Below, in pieces: positions 8,981-16,161 of a stretch of DNA of 48,210 nucleotides (positions within the stretch are counted from its first letter, which is position 1; each line of letters opens with the position of its first letter). Location of the stretch: the NCBI GenBank assembly GCA_030524585.1, contig JAUNGJ010000018.1, positions 1 through 48,210 on the forward strand, in the 5' to 3' direction. The notes beneath the pieces are model-generated. The model searched no databases and was not told the DNA's origin. It saw only the letters and a list, made by a program, of their open reading frames with translations. This DNA comes from Eubacteriales bacterium (GTDB lineage Bacteria; Bacillota; Clostridia; Lachnospirales; Lachnospiraceae). The position numbers and the translations under genes were made by a program.

Positions 8981-9811
8981 ATGAACAAAAAACAGAATAG
9001 GGTACCATTAAGAGAATTAAACCTTACGGACAGGTTTTTATTTGACGAGGTCATGGAAGATGCGCAGATCCATCAGGACGTATTGAGCATTATTTTAGGA
9101 AGAGAGATTCTCCTTCTTTCCAGCAGCCAGACGGAAAGGGAGCTTCGAATATCACCGAATATCCGCGCCATAAGGCTGGATGTGGTTACGATGGATGAGG
9201 ATAAAGTGCTGTACAATACGGAGATGCAAGGGAAACGGAAGAATGATCTGGCGAAGAGGAGCAGATATTATCAGGCGTTGGTAGACACGAATCTTCTGGA
9301 GCCGGGGATTCCGAATTACAACCTGTTAAATACTACGTATATCATCCTGATTGCAACCTTTGACATATTCGGATACGGGAAGTATAAGTATACCTTTGAG
9401 GCGACTTGTGAAGAAGTTCCGGAATGTAAATTGAATGATAAGGCAGTGCGGATTTTCCTGAATACGAAAGGAAGAAATGATGACGAGGTGTCGGAGGAAC
9501 TGATAGAATTTCTTCATTACATAGAAGAAAGCACAGACGAGGTGGCGAGAGAATCGAACAGCGAGCGCATCAGACGAATCCATGAACGTGTACGCAAGGT
9601 AAAGATGAGTGAAGAAGTGGGTGTGAAGTATATGCAGGCATGGGAAGAGAAATATTACGAACGCGAAGAAGGAAGGGAAGAAGGAGCAAGGGATAAGCTA
9701 AAGGAGCAGATCAGAAAAAAACTTGTGAAGGGAAAGAGCATAGAGGAGATTGCAGATGCGCTGGAGGAAAGCGTAGAAGTCATCGAAGAACTAATAAAAG
9801 AATTAGAGTGA
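8981..9811 (+). CDS. Rpn-family PD-(D/E)XK nuclease/putative transposase, copy 1
   Basis: A 276-residue member of the Rpn/transposase_31-like family (PDDEXK_2). Catalytic residues fit Asp67 in IRLDVV and Glu81-x-Gln83 in NTEMQGK, 13 residues apart, followed by the R-x-x-Y-Y helix. The C-terminus is a charged helix (EREEGREEGARDKLKEQ) ending in KGKSIEEIADALEESVEVIE, typical of this family. Rpn proteins are DNA endonucleases linked to RecA-independent recombination and, in Escherichia coli, to phage defence with an intragenic antitoxin. AAAGGAGAAATAT precedes the ATG. Bases 8799-9699 are identical to 10727-11627. I see no terminal inverted repeats that would define an insertion sequence. Confidence 0.88.
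   Translation: MNKKQNRVPLRELNLTDRFLFDEVMEDAQIHQDVLSIILGREILLLSSSQTERELRISPNIRAIRLDVVTMDEDKVLYNTEMQGKRKNDLAKRSRYYQALVDTNLLEPGIPNYNLLNTTYIILIATFDIFGYGKYKYTFEATCEEVPECKLNDKAVRIFLNTKGRNDDEVSEELIEFLHYIEESTDEVARESNSERIRRIHERVRKVKMSEEVGVKYMQAWEEKYYEREEGREEGARDKLKEQIRKKLVKGKSIEEIADALEESVEVIEELIKELE
9605..9811 (+). CDS. Candidate intragenic RpnS-like small protein, copy 1
   Basis: An in-frame ATG at codon 209 of the Rpn gene is preceded by GCAAGGTAAAG, a modest ribosome-binding site at usable spacing. It would yield a 68-residue charged helical protein made of the variable C-terminal domain only. In E. coli the separately translated small C-terminal proteins (RpnS) neutralise the full-length toxin. 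Here the internal start is an inference from the sequence and family knowledge. The equivalent in copy 2 is 11533-11739. Confidence 0.3.
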   Translation: MSEEVGVKYMQAWEEKYYEREEGREEGARDKLKEQIRKKLVKGKSIEEIADALEESVEVIEELIKELE

Positions 9812-9836
9812 TATATTGTTGTGAGCAATACGAAGA

Positions 9837-9869
9837 GGGGCAGTAGCTGTTTTACAGGGCTGCCCTTTT
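9837..9869 (+). terminator. Terminator after Rpn copy 1
   Basis: GGGCAG (9838-9843) pairs with CTGCCC (9860-9865) and is followed by TTTT. The homologous site after copy 2 is at 11761-11797, with different loop sequence but conserved arms. Confidence 0.65.
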
Positions 9870-10037
9870 GTATTCCCCAGTACGCAGAGGGACGCGCCGA
9901 TGACACATTTTCTGTATTCGCTGTAGATGGTTAATTTTGTGACGGGCAGCTTGTATTAGTAAAAAGAAAGCAATTCGGGAAAAGAATTCAGTTCATACAT
10001 GTTTTATACTATGTTTACCACGTGGAGATAGAAGGTG

Positions 10038-10415
10038 ATGGATATGAAGGGGAATCTTAATGCTGTGCTTCAGTATATTGATGAGAATCTTTGTGAAACA
10101 ATTTCTTTGAATGAGTTAGCAAACATTGCTGGATATTCAGAATATTATTTTACCAGATTATTTAAGGCGAATATGAATGTAACAGTTATGGAATATGCAT
10201 GCAGGAGAAGACTTATAAAGGCATTAGAGGATATACTTGCAGGCAAAAAAATAATCGATACGGCCATGAAATATGGATGGCAGTCACACAGCGGGTTTAC
10301 GAAAACGTTTAACAGAGAATTCGGCTTTTCACCATCCCTTCTGAGAGCAATGACAATTATATGCTCTTATTGCAAAAATTCAGAAAGCAGATATCGATTT
10401 TGCAATGGCAGATGA
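10038..10415 (+). CDS. AraC-type HTH regulator, DNA-binding domain only
   Basis: Residues 1 to about 104 form a complete AraC/XylS double helix-turn-helix: the first helix pair around ETISLNELANIAGYSEYYFT, and the second ending in TAMKYGWQSHSGFTKTFNRE followed by FGFSPSLLRA. The family normally carries a further effector domain on either side; here the frame ends soon after the second HTH in an unrelated tail. An HD-domain remnant starts in another frame at 10354, so the gene looks broken or fused. ATG 10038 or 10044 may be the true start (GGAGAT and GAAGG lie upstream); GTG 10035 is also possible. Confidence 0.7.
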   Translation: MDMKGNLNAVLQYIDENLCETISLNELANIAGYSEYYFTRLFKANMNVTVMEYACRRRLIKALEDILAGKKIIDTAMKYGWQSHSGFTKTFNREFGFSPSLLRAMTIICSYCKNSESRYRFCNGR

Positions 10416-10599
10416 TGAAGTGATTCTTATTAAACTGGCAGAAAGATTGCATAATATGCGGACAATCGAGTACATTGATGAAAGAAAAAAGAAAGAAAAA
10501 GCAAAAGAAACCATTGAGTGGTTTATGCCTTTAGCAAGAAGGCTGGAAAATAGAAAACTGATGGATGAGCTGAGTGAGTTGAGTATCAGGTATTGTTAA
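10354..10599 (+). pseudogene. Remnant of HD-domain, RelA/SpoT-like hydrolase
   Basis: In the frame opened by a TGA at 10351, the translation shows ADDEVILIKLAERLHNMRT and then AKETIEWFMPLARRLENRKL. This matches the second half of a (p)ppGpp hydrolase HD domain (pattern V-x-L-K-L-A-D-R-L-H-N-M-R-T, then E-T-x-x-x-x-x-P-L-A-x-R-L). The N-terminal half with the HD residues is missing, no synthetase domain follows, and the only ATG (10405) has no clear ribosome site. It is probably a decayed fragment left by the rearrangement that also truncated the AraC gene. Confidence 0.6.
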
Positions 10600-10605
10600 T
10601 TTAAA

Positions 10606-10651
10606 AACGGGAGGAAGGAGATTGTTGTCAGGCAGTTTTGGTTCTCCCGTT
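10606..10651 (+). terminator. Hairpin downstream of AraC/HD fragment
   Basis: AACGGGAG pairs with CTCCCGTT across a 30-base loop. There is no T-tract, so terminator activity is uncertain. Between here and the next gene (10600-10908) I see only this hairpin, a TTGTGT/TATTAT promoter candidate at 10709-10737 and the second copy of the short leader ORF. Confidence 0.4.
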
Positions 10652-10708
10652 ATATGCTAAATGACAGTAGTATCATAAGAATAAATTGTGGAAAAGGAAA
10701 AGTACACT

Positions 10709-10737
10709 TGTGTATACGTGAAACATATGATATTATG
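10709..10737 (+). promoter_or_regulatory. Putative promoter of second Rpn gene
   Basis: TTGTGT, 17 bases, TATTAT. It aligns with the promoter of copy 1, but the left half lies outside the identical block and has diverged. Confidence 0.45.
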
Positions 10738-11627
10738 TTACCACAAATCAAATGATCTAAGACTTCTATATATTCATGGCAGATCGCCGTAGAATCTCAG
10801 CATTTGAATGTAAATCAAAAGAGTCGGGAGGAATGTGTATGATTGTAAATTTCTTCAATTATTATCTGTTAAGTTACAAAGGATTATGATAATATAAAGG
10901 AGAAATATATGAACAAAAAACAGAATAGGGTACCATTAAGAGAATTAAACCTTACGGACAGGTTTTTATTTGACGAGGTCATGGAAGATGCGCAGATCCA
11001 TCAGGACGTATTGAGCATTATTTTAGGAAGAGAGATTCTCCTTCTTTCCAGCAGCCAGACGGAAAGGGAGCTTCGAATATCACCGAATATCCGCGCCATA
11101 AGGCTGGATGTGGTTACGATGGATGAGGATAAAGTGCTGTACAATACGGAGATGCAAGGGAAACGGAAGAATGATCTGGCGAAGAGGAGCAGATATTATC
11201 AGGCGTTGGTAGACACGAATCTTCTGGAGCCGGGGATTCCGAATTACAACCTGTTAAATACTACGTATATCATCCTGATTGCAACCTTTGACATATTCGG
11301 ATACGGGAAGTATAAGTATACCTTTGAGGCGACTTGTGAAGAAGTTCCGGAATGTAAATTGAATGATAAGGCAGTGCGGATTTTCCTGAATACGAAAGGA
11401 AGAAATGATGACGAGGTGTCGGAGGAACTGATAGAATTTCTTCATTACATAGAAGAAAGCACAGACGAGGTGGCGAGAGAATCGAACAGCGAGCGCATCA
11501 GACGAATCCATGAACGTGTACGCAAGGTAAAGATGAGTGAAGAAGTGGGTGTGAAGTATATGCAGGCATGGGAAGAGAAATATTACGAACGCGAAGAAGG
11601 AAGGGAAGAAGGAGCAAGGGATAAGCT
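10727..11627. repeat. 901-bp perfect repeat, copy 2 (copy 1 at 8799-9699)
   Basis: Reading both segments side by side at an offset of 1928 bases shows no difference from 8799/10727 to 9699/11627. Homology continues on both sides (promoter and leader upstream; C-terminal codons and terminator downstream) but with many substitutions. A uniform young duplication would not give this pattern; a conversion tract inside older paralogues would. Confidence 0.85.
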
Positions 11628-11739
11628 GAAAGAACTGATTCAGAAGAAGCTTGCGCGGGGAAAGAGCGTTGAGGAGATTGCAGATGCGCTGGAGGAAAGC
11701 GCAGAAGTCATCGAAGAACTAATGAAAGAATTAGAGTGA
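10909..11739 (+). CDS. Rpn-family PD-(D/E)XK nuclease/putative transposase, copy 2
   Basis: A 276-residue protein identical to copy 1 through residue 239, including the catalytic Asp67 and Glu81-x-Gln83. Only the last 37 residues differ, at seven sites (for example KELIQKKLARGKSVEE against KEQIRKKLVKGKSIEE). The ribosome site, the 16-residue leader frame and the internal ATG at codon 209 (11533) are the same. The differing part is the predicted C-terminal dimerisation/antitoxin helix, so the two genes may have separate self-recognition specificities; this is inference. Confidence 0.88.
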   Translation: MNKKQNRVPLRELNLTDRFLFDEVMEDAQIHQDVLSIILGREILLLSSSQTERELRISPNIRAIRLDVVTMDEDKVLYNTEMQGKRKNDLAKRSRYYQALVDTNLLEPGIPNYNLLNTTYIILIATFDIFGYGKYKYTFEATCEEVPECKLNDKAVRIFLNTKGRNDDEVSEELIEFLHYIEESTDEVARESNSERIRRIHERVRKVKMSEEVGVKYMQAWEEKYYEREEGREEGARDKLKELIQKKLARGKSVEEIADALEESAEVIEELMKELE

Positions 11740-11760
11740 TATATCGTTGTGAGTAGTACA

Positions 11761-11797
11761 AAAAGGGCAGCAGATATTTTTACAGAGCTGCCCTTTT
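11761..11797 (+). terminator. Terminator after Rpn copy 2
   Basis: AAAAGGGCAG pairs with CTGCCCTTTT around an A/T-rich loop, 22 bases after the stop codon. Confidence 0.75.
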
Positions 11798-11824
11798 GCA
11801 TTGCCAGGCATCCGAAGGGAGCTG

Positions 11825-11932
11825 CCAGTGGCAGGTTCTGTAGGTGTTCTGGTGGCAGGAAGATATGTCTTCTATATTGGCGCCGGGGCTGGAAGTATCA
11901 AAAAAGACAGCGCGAAGCCAATTCATCTTGAC
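11825..11932 (+). pseudogene. Possible remnant of a small PepSY-type lipoprotein or membrane protein
   Basis: One plus-strand frame reads VAGSVGVLVAGRYVFYIGAG followed by SIKKDSAKPIHLD. This resembles the signal segment and the first helix (I-s-x-x-x-A-x-x-I-A-L) of PepSY-like secreted proteins. It has no start with a ribosome site and no continuation into a full domain. I treat it as a possible decayed gene fragment within the rearranged island. Confidence 0.2.
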
Positions 11933-11978
11933 CGCTCACCAGCCAGGTTTGCTATAAGCTGGTTTTGCAGAAACAAAA

Positions 11979-12422
11979 TTATTTCCAGTATTTTAACTGT
12001 GAAAGGTATGAGTCAAACTGAATACGTCTGGTCTCTTCATCTGTATTATTGGGATTTGGCATATTTTTAATCAGATAATCCAGTAGAGAGTCTTTGGATT
12101 GATAAACAAAATTGCCATCAGTATAGCACCATTTACAATAATCTTCATTATAATTTCCATCTGGTTCTCTACTAATCAGGCTATCTTCATTCAAAGGCAT
12201 TCCGCAGCATTGACAGATAAGTTGTCGCGGAGAACCCAAGAGCGTATTGATTGATACGTTAAAAACTTGTGATAACAGTTTTAATGTGTCTGTATTTGGC
12301 TGTGTTTCACCTGTTTCCCAACGGCTAATTGCCTGCCTGGTGACTTGTAGATGCTCTGCCAGCTGCTCTTGTGTAAGATTATTTTTCTCACGCAAATTTC
12401 TGAGAATATCTCGTGTTTCCAT
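11979..12422 (-). CDS. XRE-family regulator with C-terminal zinc-ribbon domain
   Basis: A 147-residue protein. The N-terminal Cro/C1-type HTH (about residues 5-58) shows NNLTQEQLAEHLQVTRQAIS and RWETGETQPNTDTL. The C-terminal half carries CQCCGMPL and then EDYCKWCYTDGNF, a four-Cys putative zinc ribbon of the Zn_ribbon_2 type. This HTH plus zinc-ribbon combination is common in Clostridia. The start is ATG 12422, which has AGGAGG seven bases upstream; the longer frame to 12452 begins ahead of that site. A strong promoter lies at 12455-12483. Confidence 0.85.
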   Translation of the reverse strand: METRDILRNLREKNNLTQEQLAEHLQVTRQAISRWETGETQPNTDTLKLLSQVFNVSINTLLGSPRQLICQCCGMPLNEDSLISREPDGNYNEDYCKWCYTDGNFVYQSKDSLLDYLIKNMPNPNNTDEETRRIQFDSYLSQLKYWK

Positions 12423-12454
12423 GTCCATTCCTCCTAATAAATATGTTTTCATTC

Positions 12455-12483
12455 ATTATATCGTCAAAACAGGCCTTTAACAA
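12455..12483 (-). promoter_or_regulatory. Promoter of XRE/zinc-ribbon gene
   Basis: On the minus strand, TTGTTA, a 17-base spacer and a perfect TATAAT lie about 33 bases before the start codon. Two small inverted repeats just upstream (AGCAAC/GTTGCT and ATAGC/GCTAT, about 12483-12520) could be operator sites. Confidence 0.65.
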
Positions 12484-12567
12484 GCAACTCGCTGTTGCTA
12501 TGGAATAGCGGGTCTGCTATCAAATCCTTATGTACTACTTTATGAAGCATGAGCATTGATTATAGGT

Positions 12568-12742
12568 ATCCAATTTTGTGCCGGATATTTTATATTAGCC
12601 AAAAGATAGCAGCCAGAGAAAGAATTCAGTTTGTACTATATTTACCACATGGAGATAGAAGATGATGTACATGCAGGGGAAACGCGATACTCGGGAGGAA
12701 AGCGTAGAAGTCATTGAAGAACTAATGAAAGAACTAGAATAG
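12568..12742 (+). pseudogene. Chimeric relic: AraC-gene leader joined to Rpn 3' end
   Basis: Bases 12568-12685 resemble the region ahead of and including the AraC start (9930-10055): both contain an AAGAATTCAGTT stretch, then TTTACCAC-TGGAGATAGAAG and an ATG-rich start. From 12695 the sequence switches to the last 15 codons of an Rpn gene (GAGGAAAGCGTAGAAGTC to the TAG at 12740). The join is in frame and leaves a 25-residue ORF (12665-12742). A terminator at 12767 follows, as after the intact copies. This is a third copy of the unit, collapsed by deletion. Confidence 0.65.
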
Positions 12743-12766
12743 ATATATCCCTGGTAAAAAGGATGT

Positions 12767-12801
12767 AAAAAAGCAGTGCTGTATTGACAGCGCTGCTTTT
12801 T
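12767..12801 (+). terminator. Terminator after the chimeric Rpn relic
   Basis: AAAAGCAGTGCTG pairs with CAGCGCTGCTTTT (one G-T pair) around TATTGA. It can work in both directions and also lies 20 bases past the LysR gene's 3' end. Confidence 0.75.
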
Positions 12802-12821
12802 ATGTTAACTAAAAAATCCTG

Positions 12822-13691
12822 TTAAAAATTATCGTTTATCCACTGCTGTGCATGGGCAACAAAGGCTTTGACGGCAGGGGTGGCCTTGGATAATGAGGGA
12901 AGTGCGATTCCGAAAGACCGGGTATAGGGCCTATCCAGAGGCTTGACCACAAGACCGGGGATTGATTGTGTCCGCAAAACCATCTCAGGGATCAGGGTAA
13001 TACCGAATCCGTTGGCTACCATAGAAAGTGCCGTATTTACATCCATGATCGTATAGGCAATATTAGGAGTAATGTTTGCTGAACGGAATACGGATGTGGC
13101 GGCATCGCGGTAGGTAAGAATGTATTTTTCAGATTCAAAGGCACTGATGGGAATTTGTGATTGGCGGCATAATGGGTGCGTTTCCGGAAGAACAGCAATC
13201 ATAGGATCATTTCTCAGGGTAATGCATTCTAATTTTTCTTCTACTGGAAATGCCGTAAAGCTCATATCAATACGTCCGCTGGTCAGCCAGTTGATCAGCG
13301 TTTTACACCGTTCATTGTAGATCTCAAATTCGATTCCCGGGTATTTTTCAGAAAAGGTACGGGCCATTTGAGGAATCCACAGGGTACCTGGAACGGAGAA
13401 GGTTCCAATGCGGATTTTGCCTTCCTTAAGTCCAAGAAAGCTGGCTGAAAGAGATTGAATTTCTGCATCAATTGCGCAGGCTTTTCTTGCCAGCTCATAG
13501 AATTTTTCACCGCAGGGAGTTAATTCCAGACCAACGCGATTGCGAACCAGAAGAGGAACGCCGATTTCGTCTTCCAGACTGCTGATCATCCGGCTTGCAC
13601 CGGATTGTGTGTAATTTAACACATTGGCAGCTTTAGAGATACTTTTTAGCTCTACCGCAGTACAAAATGCTTTATATTTTCCAATACTCAT
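12822..13691 (-). CDS. LysR-family transcriptional regulator
   Basis: A 289-residue regulator. Residues 1-60 form the winged HTH (FCTAVELKSISKAANVLNYT and QSGASRMISSLEDEIGVPLL), and residues about 88-289 form the periplasmic-binding-like effector domain (GKIRIGTFSVPGTLWIPQMA). Length is standard. It is divergent from the permease-proC pair, the usual LysR layout, and the 198-base gap between them has two perfect dyads (13737-13759 and 13793-13816). It therefore probably controls those genes and itself. The effector is unknown. Confidence 0.92.
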   Translation of the reverse strand: MSIGKYKAFCTAVELKSISKAANVLNYTQSGASRMISSLEDEIGVPLLVRNRVGLELTPCGEKFYELARKACAIDAEIQSLSASFLGLKEGKIRIGTFSVPGTLWIPQMARTFSEKYPGIEFEIYNERCKTLINWLTSGRIDMSFTAFPVEEKLECITLRNDPMIAVLPETHPLCRQSQIPISAFESEKYILTYRDAATSVFRSANITPNIAYTIMDVNTALSMVANGFGITLIPEMVLRTQSIPGLVVKPLDRPYTRSFGIALPSLSKATPAVKAFVAHAQQWINDNF

Positions 13692-13736
13692 TTCTTCACC
13701 CTGTTGCGCCGGTTATGTTAGATTTATCCAGTTATT

Positions 13737-13759
13737 TCATATGCGGATTTGGCATATGA
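13737..13759. promoter_or_regulatory. Inverted repeat, candidate LysR operator
   Basis: TCATATGC and GCATATGA form a perfect 8-base dyad around GGATTTG. The ATA-rich arms and about 23-base span suit a LysR recognition site, 46 bases upstream of the LysR start codon. Confidence 0.6.
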
Positions 13760-13792
13760 CGCATACCGTTTCTGCGCTTTTTATCCTTCCTT

Positions 13793-13816
13793 TTTAACAT
13801 TATAATCTATGTTAAA
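13793..13816. promoter_or_regulatory. Second inverted repeat with embedded TATAAT
   Basis: TTTAACAT and ATGTTAAA form a perfect 8-base dyad around TATAATCT. TATAAT is present on the plus strand (13801-13806) and also on the minus strand (13804-13799), so the dyad overlaps possible -10 boxes for both genes. Confidence 0.5.
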
Positions 13817-13889
13817 GAATAGTCAAGCAAGTTGCGAAAGATCCGGAGTTTCACAGTGCAGACTATACCAAAATACGAAGGAGGCTTTT

Positions 13890-15167
13890 ATGATACGGGC
13901 AATTATTATTTTATTAATTTTTCTGGTTGTAGCTGTTTTAATGTTTAAGAACAAGCTCCCCACGTTCCTTGCGCTTCTGATTATGGGACTTGGAATTGCG
14001 ATTGCGGGCGGGGCGCCGCTTACGGGAGATACGGGAATCCTTACTTATGTTATTGATTCGGGTACGATCAATATGGCAAGCTCTGTGGCAGCGCTGATTA
14101 CCGGGGCATGGCTTGGAGAGATTCTGATGAGTACGGGTATCGCGGAGGAGTTTATCTATCAGGCAGCAAAGCTGGCAAAGGGCAGAGCCACATTGATGGC
14201 GATCATTTTGTCGGCGGCGGTAGTGTTTCTCTTTACTGCTGTAAATGGATTGGGCGCGGTAATTATGCTGGGAACTTTAGTGCTTCCGATCTGGAAGGCT
14301 GCGGGAATTGATGATACGGCTGCAGGCGTTATGATGAATTACTCCAAATCTCTGGGCGGTATGCTGAATCTGATTCAATGGAGTGTGTATACCAGTGCGC
14401 TTGGAATTGCCGCTGAGACGATGAAACCATATGGGATTACAGTGCTTTTGGTTGGATCGGCAGGCTTGATCATCTTTATCTTTCTTAATGTATACCGAAA
14501 GGAGAAAAATAATCCGGCTAAATTTGATATGGCCACCTTGGAGGAAAATCACAAGCCGGTAGGATCAGGAGTAAAGCTTGGTCTTTTCACTCCGCTGATT
14601 CCATTGATTTTAATTCTTGGCTTTAACTGGCCAATTGTTCCGGCGCTTTTAGTAGCATGTCTTTTTGCAGCCGTCGTTACATCAGGGAAGGATATTATTA
14701 AGGTGTTAAATAAGACGGCGGTAGCAGGCTGTAAATCGGCGGCGCCTTCTATCTGGATTCTGACCTGTATTGGTATTGTGATCCTGGCAGTAAAGACGCC
14801 GGGAGTAACTGAGAATATGGGAATGCTTTTAACTAATATTATGCCGTCCTCACTGATCGGATATATTGTATTGTTCATTATTCTTGCCCCATTGAGCCTG
14901 TATCGTGGACCAATGAGTATCTGGGGAATGGGTGCCGGTGTGCTGGCGCTGATTGTTGGGCTGGATATACTGCCAATGGAAGCCGTGCTTGGTGCATTTA
15001 TGGCTTGTCACCTGTTTGCAACGGCAGGCGATCCGACATTCTCTCTGCAGATTTGGATTGCAGATAAGTGTAATATAGAAGCCTTTGAAATAACGAAGAA
15101 ATCCTTCATTTATCTGTGGGCAGTTGCGGCAATTTGTATTATATATTTTGGATTCCGTTATATTTAA
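13890..15167 (+). CDS. Ion-transporter-superfamily permease (GntP/CitMHS-like)
   Basis: A 425-residue integral membrane protein with about eleven to twelve hydrophobic segments. The overall pattern (N-terminal KNKLPTFLALLIMGLGIAIA, a mid-protein charged loop near residues 200-225, and a re-entrant-like SLYRGPMSIWGMGAG in the second half) is that of gluconate/citrate/dicarboxylate-type ion-coupled carriers. The substrate cannot be told. Neighbouring proC suggests a link with amino-acid or organic-acid metabolism, but this is weak. The start is ATG 13890 with GAAGGAGG upstream; the frame extends to 13809 with no signal. Confidence 0.75.
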   Translation: MIRAIIILLIFLVVAVLMFKNKLPTFLALLIMGLGIAIAGGAPLTGDTGILTYVIDSGTINMASSVAALITGAWLGEILMSTGIAEEFIYQAAKLAKGRATLMAIILSAAVVFLFTAVNGLGAVIMLGTLVLPIWKAAGIDDTAAGVMMNYSKSLGGMLNLIQWSVYTSALGIAAETMKPYGITVLLVGSAGLIIFIFLNVYRKEKNNPAKFDMATLEENHKPVGSGVKLGLFTPLIPLILILGFNWPIVPALLVACLFAAVVTSGKDIIKVLNKTAVAGCKSAAPSIWILTCIGIVILAVKTPGVTENMGMLLTNIMPSSLIGYIVLFIILAPLSLYRGPMSIWGMGAGVLALIVGLDILPMEAVLGAFMACHLFATAGDPTFSLQIWIADKCNIEAFEITKKSFIYLWAVAAICIIYFGFRYI

Positions 15168-15207
15168 AAATTACATAAGATAAAGTATGAGAAAAGGAGA
15201 AAAAGGT

Positions 15208-16020
15208 ATGGTAGACAGGAAACTTGGATTTATTGGAGCGGGAAATATGGCCTGCGCATTGATGCGCGGTATGCTGACAAAGGGAGTCATTGCAGCCGAA
15301 AATATTTATATGTATGATATTGCAAAGGAGCGGCTGGATACCCTTGCGGCTCAGTATGGGATTCATGCGGCAGGAAGCAATGACGAGCTTGCAGATGTAT
15401 GTGATATGATTATTGTGGCAGTTAAGCCTTATGTGGTTGAAAAAGCGCTGACAGCAATGCGGGAGCGCATGAAGCCGGAGCAGATCATTATGAGTATTGT
15501 GGGCGGATTATCTACAAAAACATTGAAAAAACATCTGGACGGACATGCACGGGCATTGAAAATCATGCCGAATACCCCTGCCCAGGTAAATGCAGGCGTT
15601 ATGCTGATCAGTAATGAAAATGACCTGAGTCAGGAAGAACTGGCAATGATTAAAGAGCTGTTATCCTCCAGCGGGCTTGTAGAGATGATGGACGAGGATA
15701 AAATGTATTCTTTCTCTGCTGTAGGAGGTACTATTCCGGCTTTTGTAGCGATGTACGTTGAAGCTCTTGCAGATGCCGGCGTGCTGAATGGAATGGCCAG
15801 AGATATGGCAATCCGTATTGCGGCACAGTCTGTAATGGGATCGGCGAAGCTGATTGCAGATACCGGAATGCATCCTGCACAGGCAAAGGATATGGTCTGC
15901 ACACCGGGAGGGATCACGATTCAGGGCGTGTATGAATTAGAAAAGGCTGGTTTTAGAGGGATTGTAATGCGGGCATCAACTGCCGCTGCACAGATGAACA
16001 AAGAACTTATGAGTAAGTAA
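15208..16020 (+). CDS. proC: Pyrroline-5-carboxylate reductase
   Basis: A 270-residue enzyme that reduces 1-pyrroline-5-carboxylate to proline with NAD(P)H. The N-terminal Rossmann motif is LGFIGAGNMACALMRGM. The mid-region has MPNTPAQVNAGV. The C-terminal dimer domain carries the family signature GSGPAF as VGGTIPAFVAMYVEALADAG (the second Gly-Ser replaced by Gly-Thr-Ile) and PGGITIQGVYELEKAGFRG. The start is ATG 15208 with AAAGGAGAAAAAGGT; a second in-frame ATG at 15187 precedes that site. It is probably cotranscribed with the permease 40 bases upstream. Confidence 0.95.
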   Translation: MVDRKLGFIGAGNMACALMRGMLTKGVIAAENIYMYDIAKERLDTLAAQYGIHAAGSNDELADVCDMIIVAVKPYVVEKALTAMRERMKPEQIIMSIVGGLSTKTLKKHLDGHARALKIMPNTPAQVNAGVMLISNENDLSQEELAMIKELLSSSGLVEMMDEDKMYSFSAVGGTIPAFVAMYVEALADAGVLNGMARDMAIRIAAQSVMGSAKLIADTGMHPAQAKDMVCTPGGITIQGVYELEKAGFRGIVMRASTAAAQMNKELMSK

Positions 16021-16056
16021 TTTAGGTGCTGATAATTACATGTGATTTATGAAGAC

Positions 16057-16092
16057 AAAAAGCAGGGCTGTCGTTTGAAAAGTCCTGCTTTT
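16057..16092 (+). terminator. Terminator after proC
   Basis: AAAAAGCAGG pairs with CCTGCTTTTT around a 16-base loop, 36 bases after the stop. Confidence 0.85.
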
Positions 16093-16161
16093 TATTTATA
16101 ATCGTATTCTCCTACAGGCAGTATTTGACGGCGGATTGTTTTAGAACAAATCGGAACAGAA

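Noticed and set aside
8799-11739. Interpretation of the Rpn repeats as an insertion sequence or composite transposon
   Set aside because: I could not find terminal inverted repeats or target duplications at the ends of the repeated block, and similarity fades gradually rather than ending sharply.
11749-11931. Plus-strand ORF of 60 codons after the second Rpn gene
   Set aside because: It overlaps the Rpn terminator hairpin, has no ribosome site and has biased residues (Arg, Cys, Trp) of noncoding frames.
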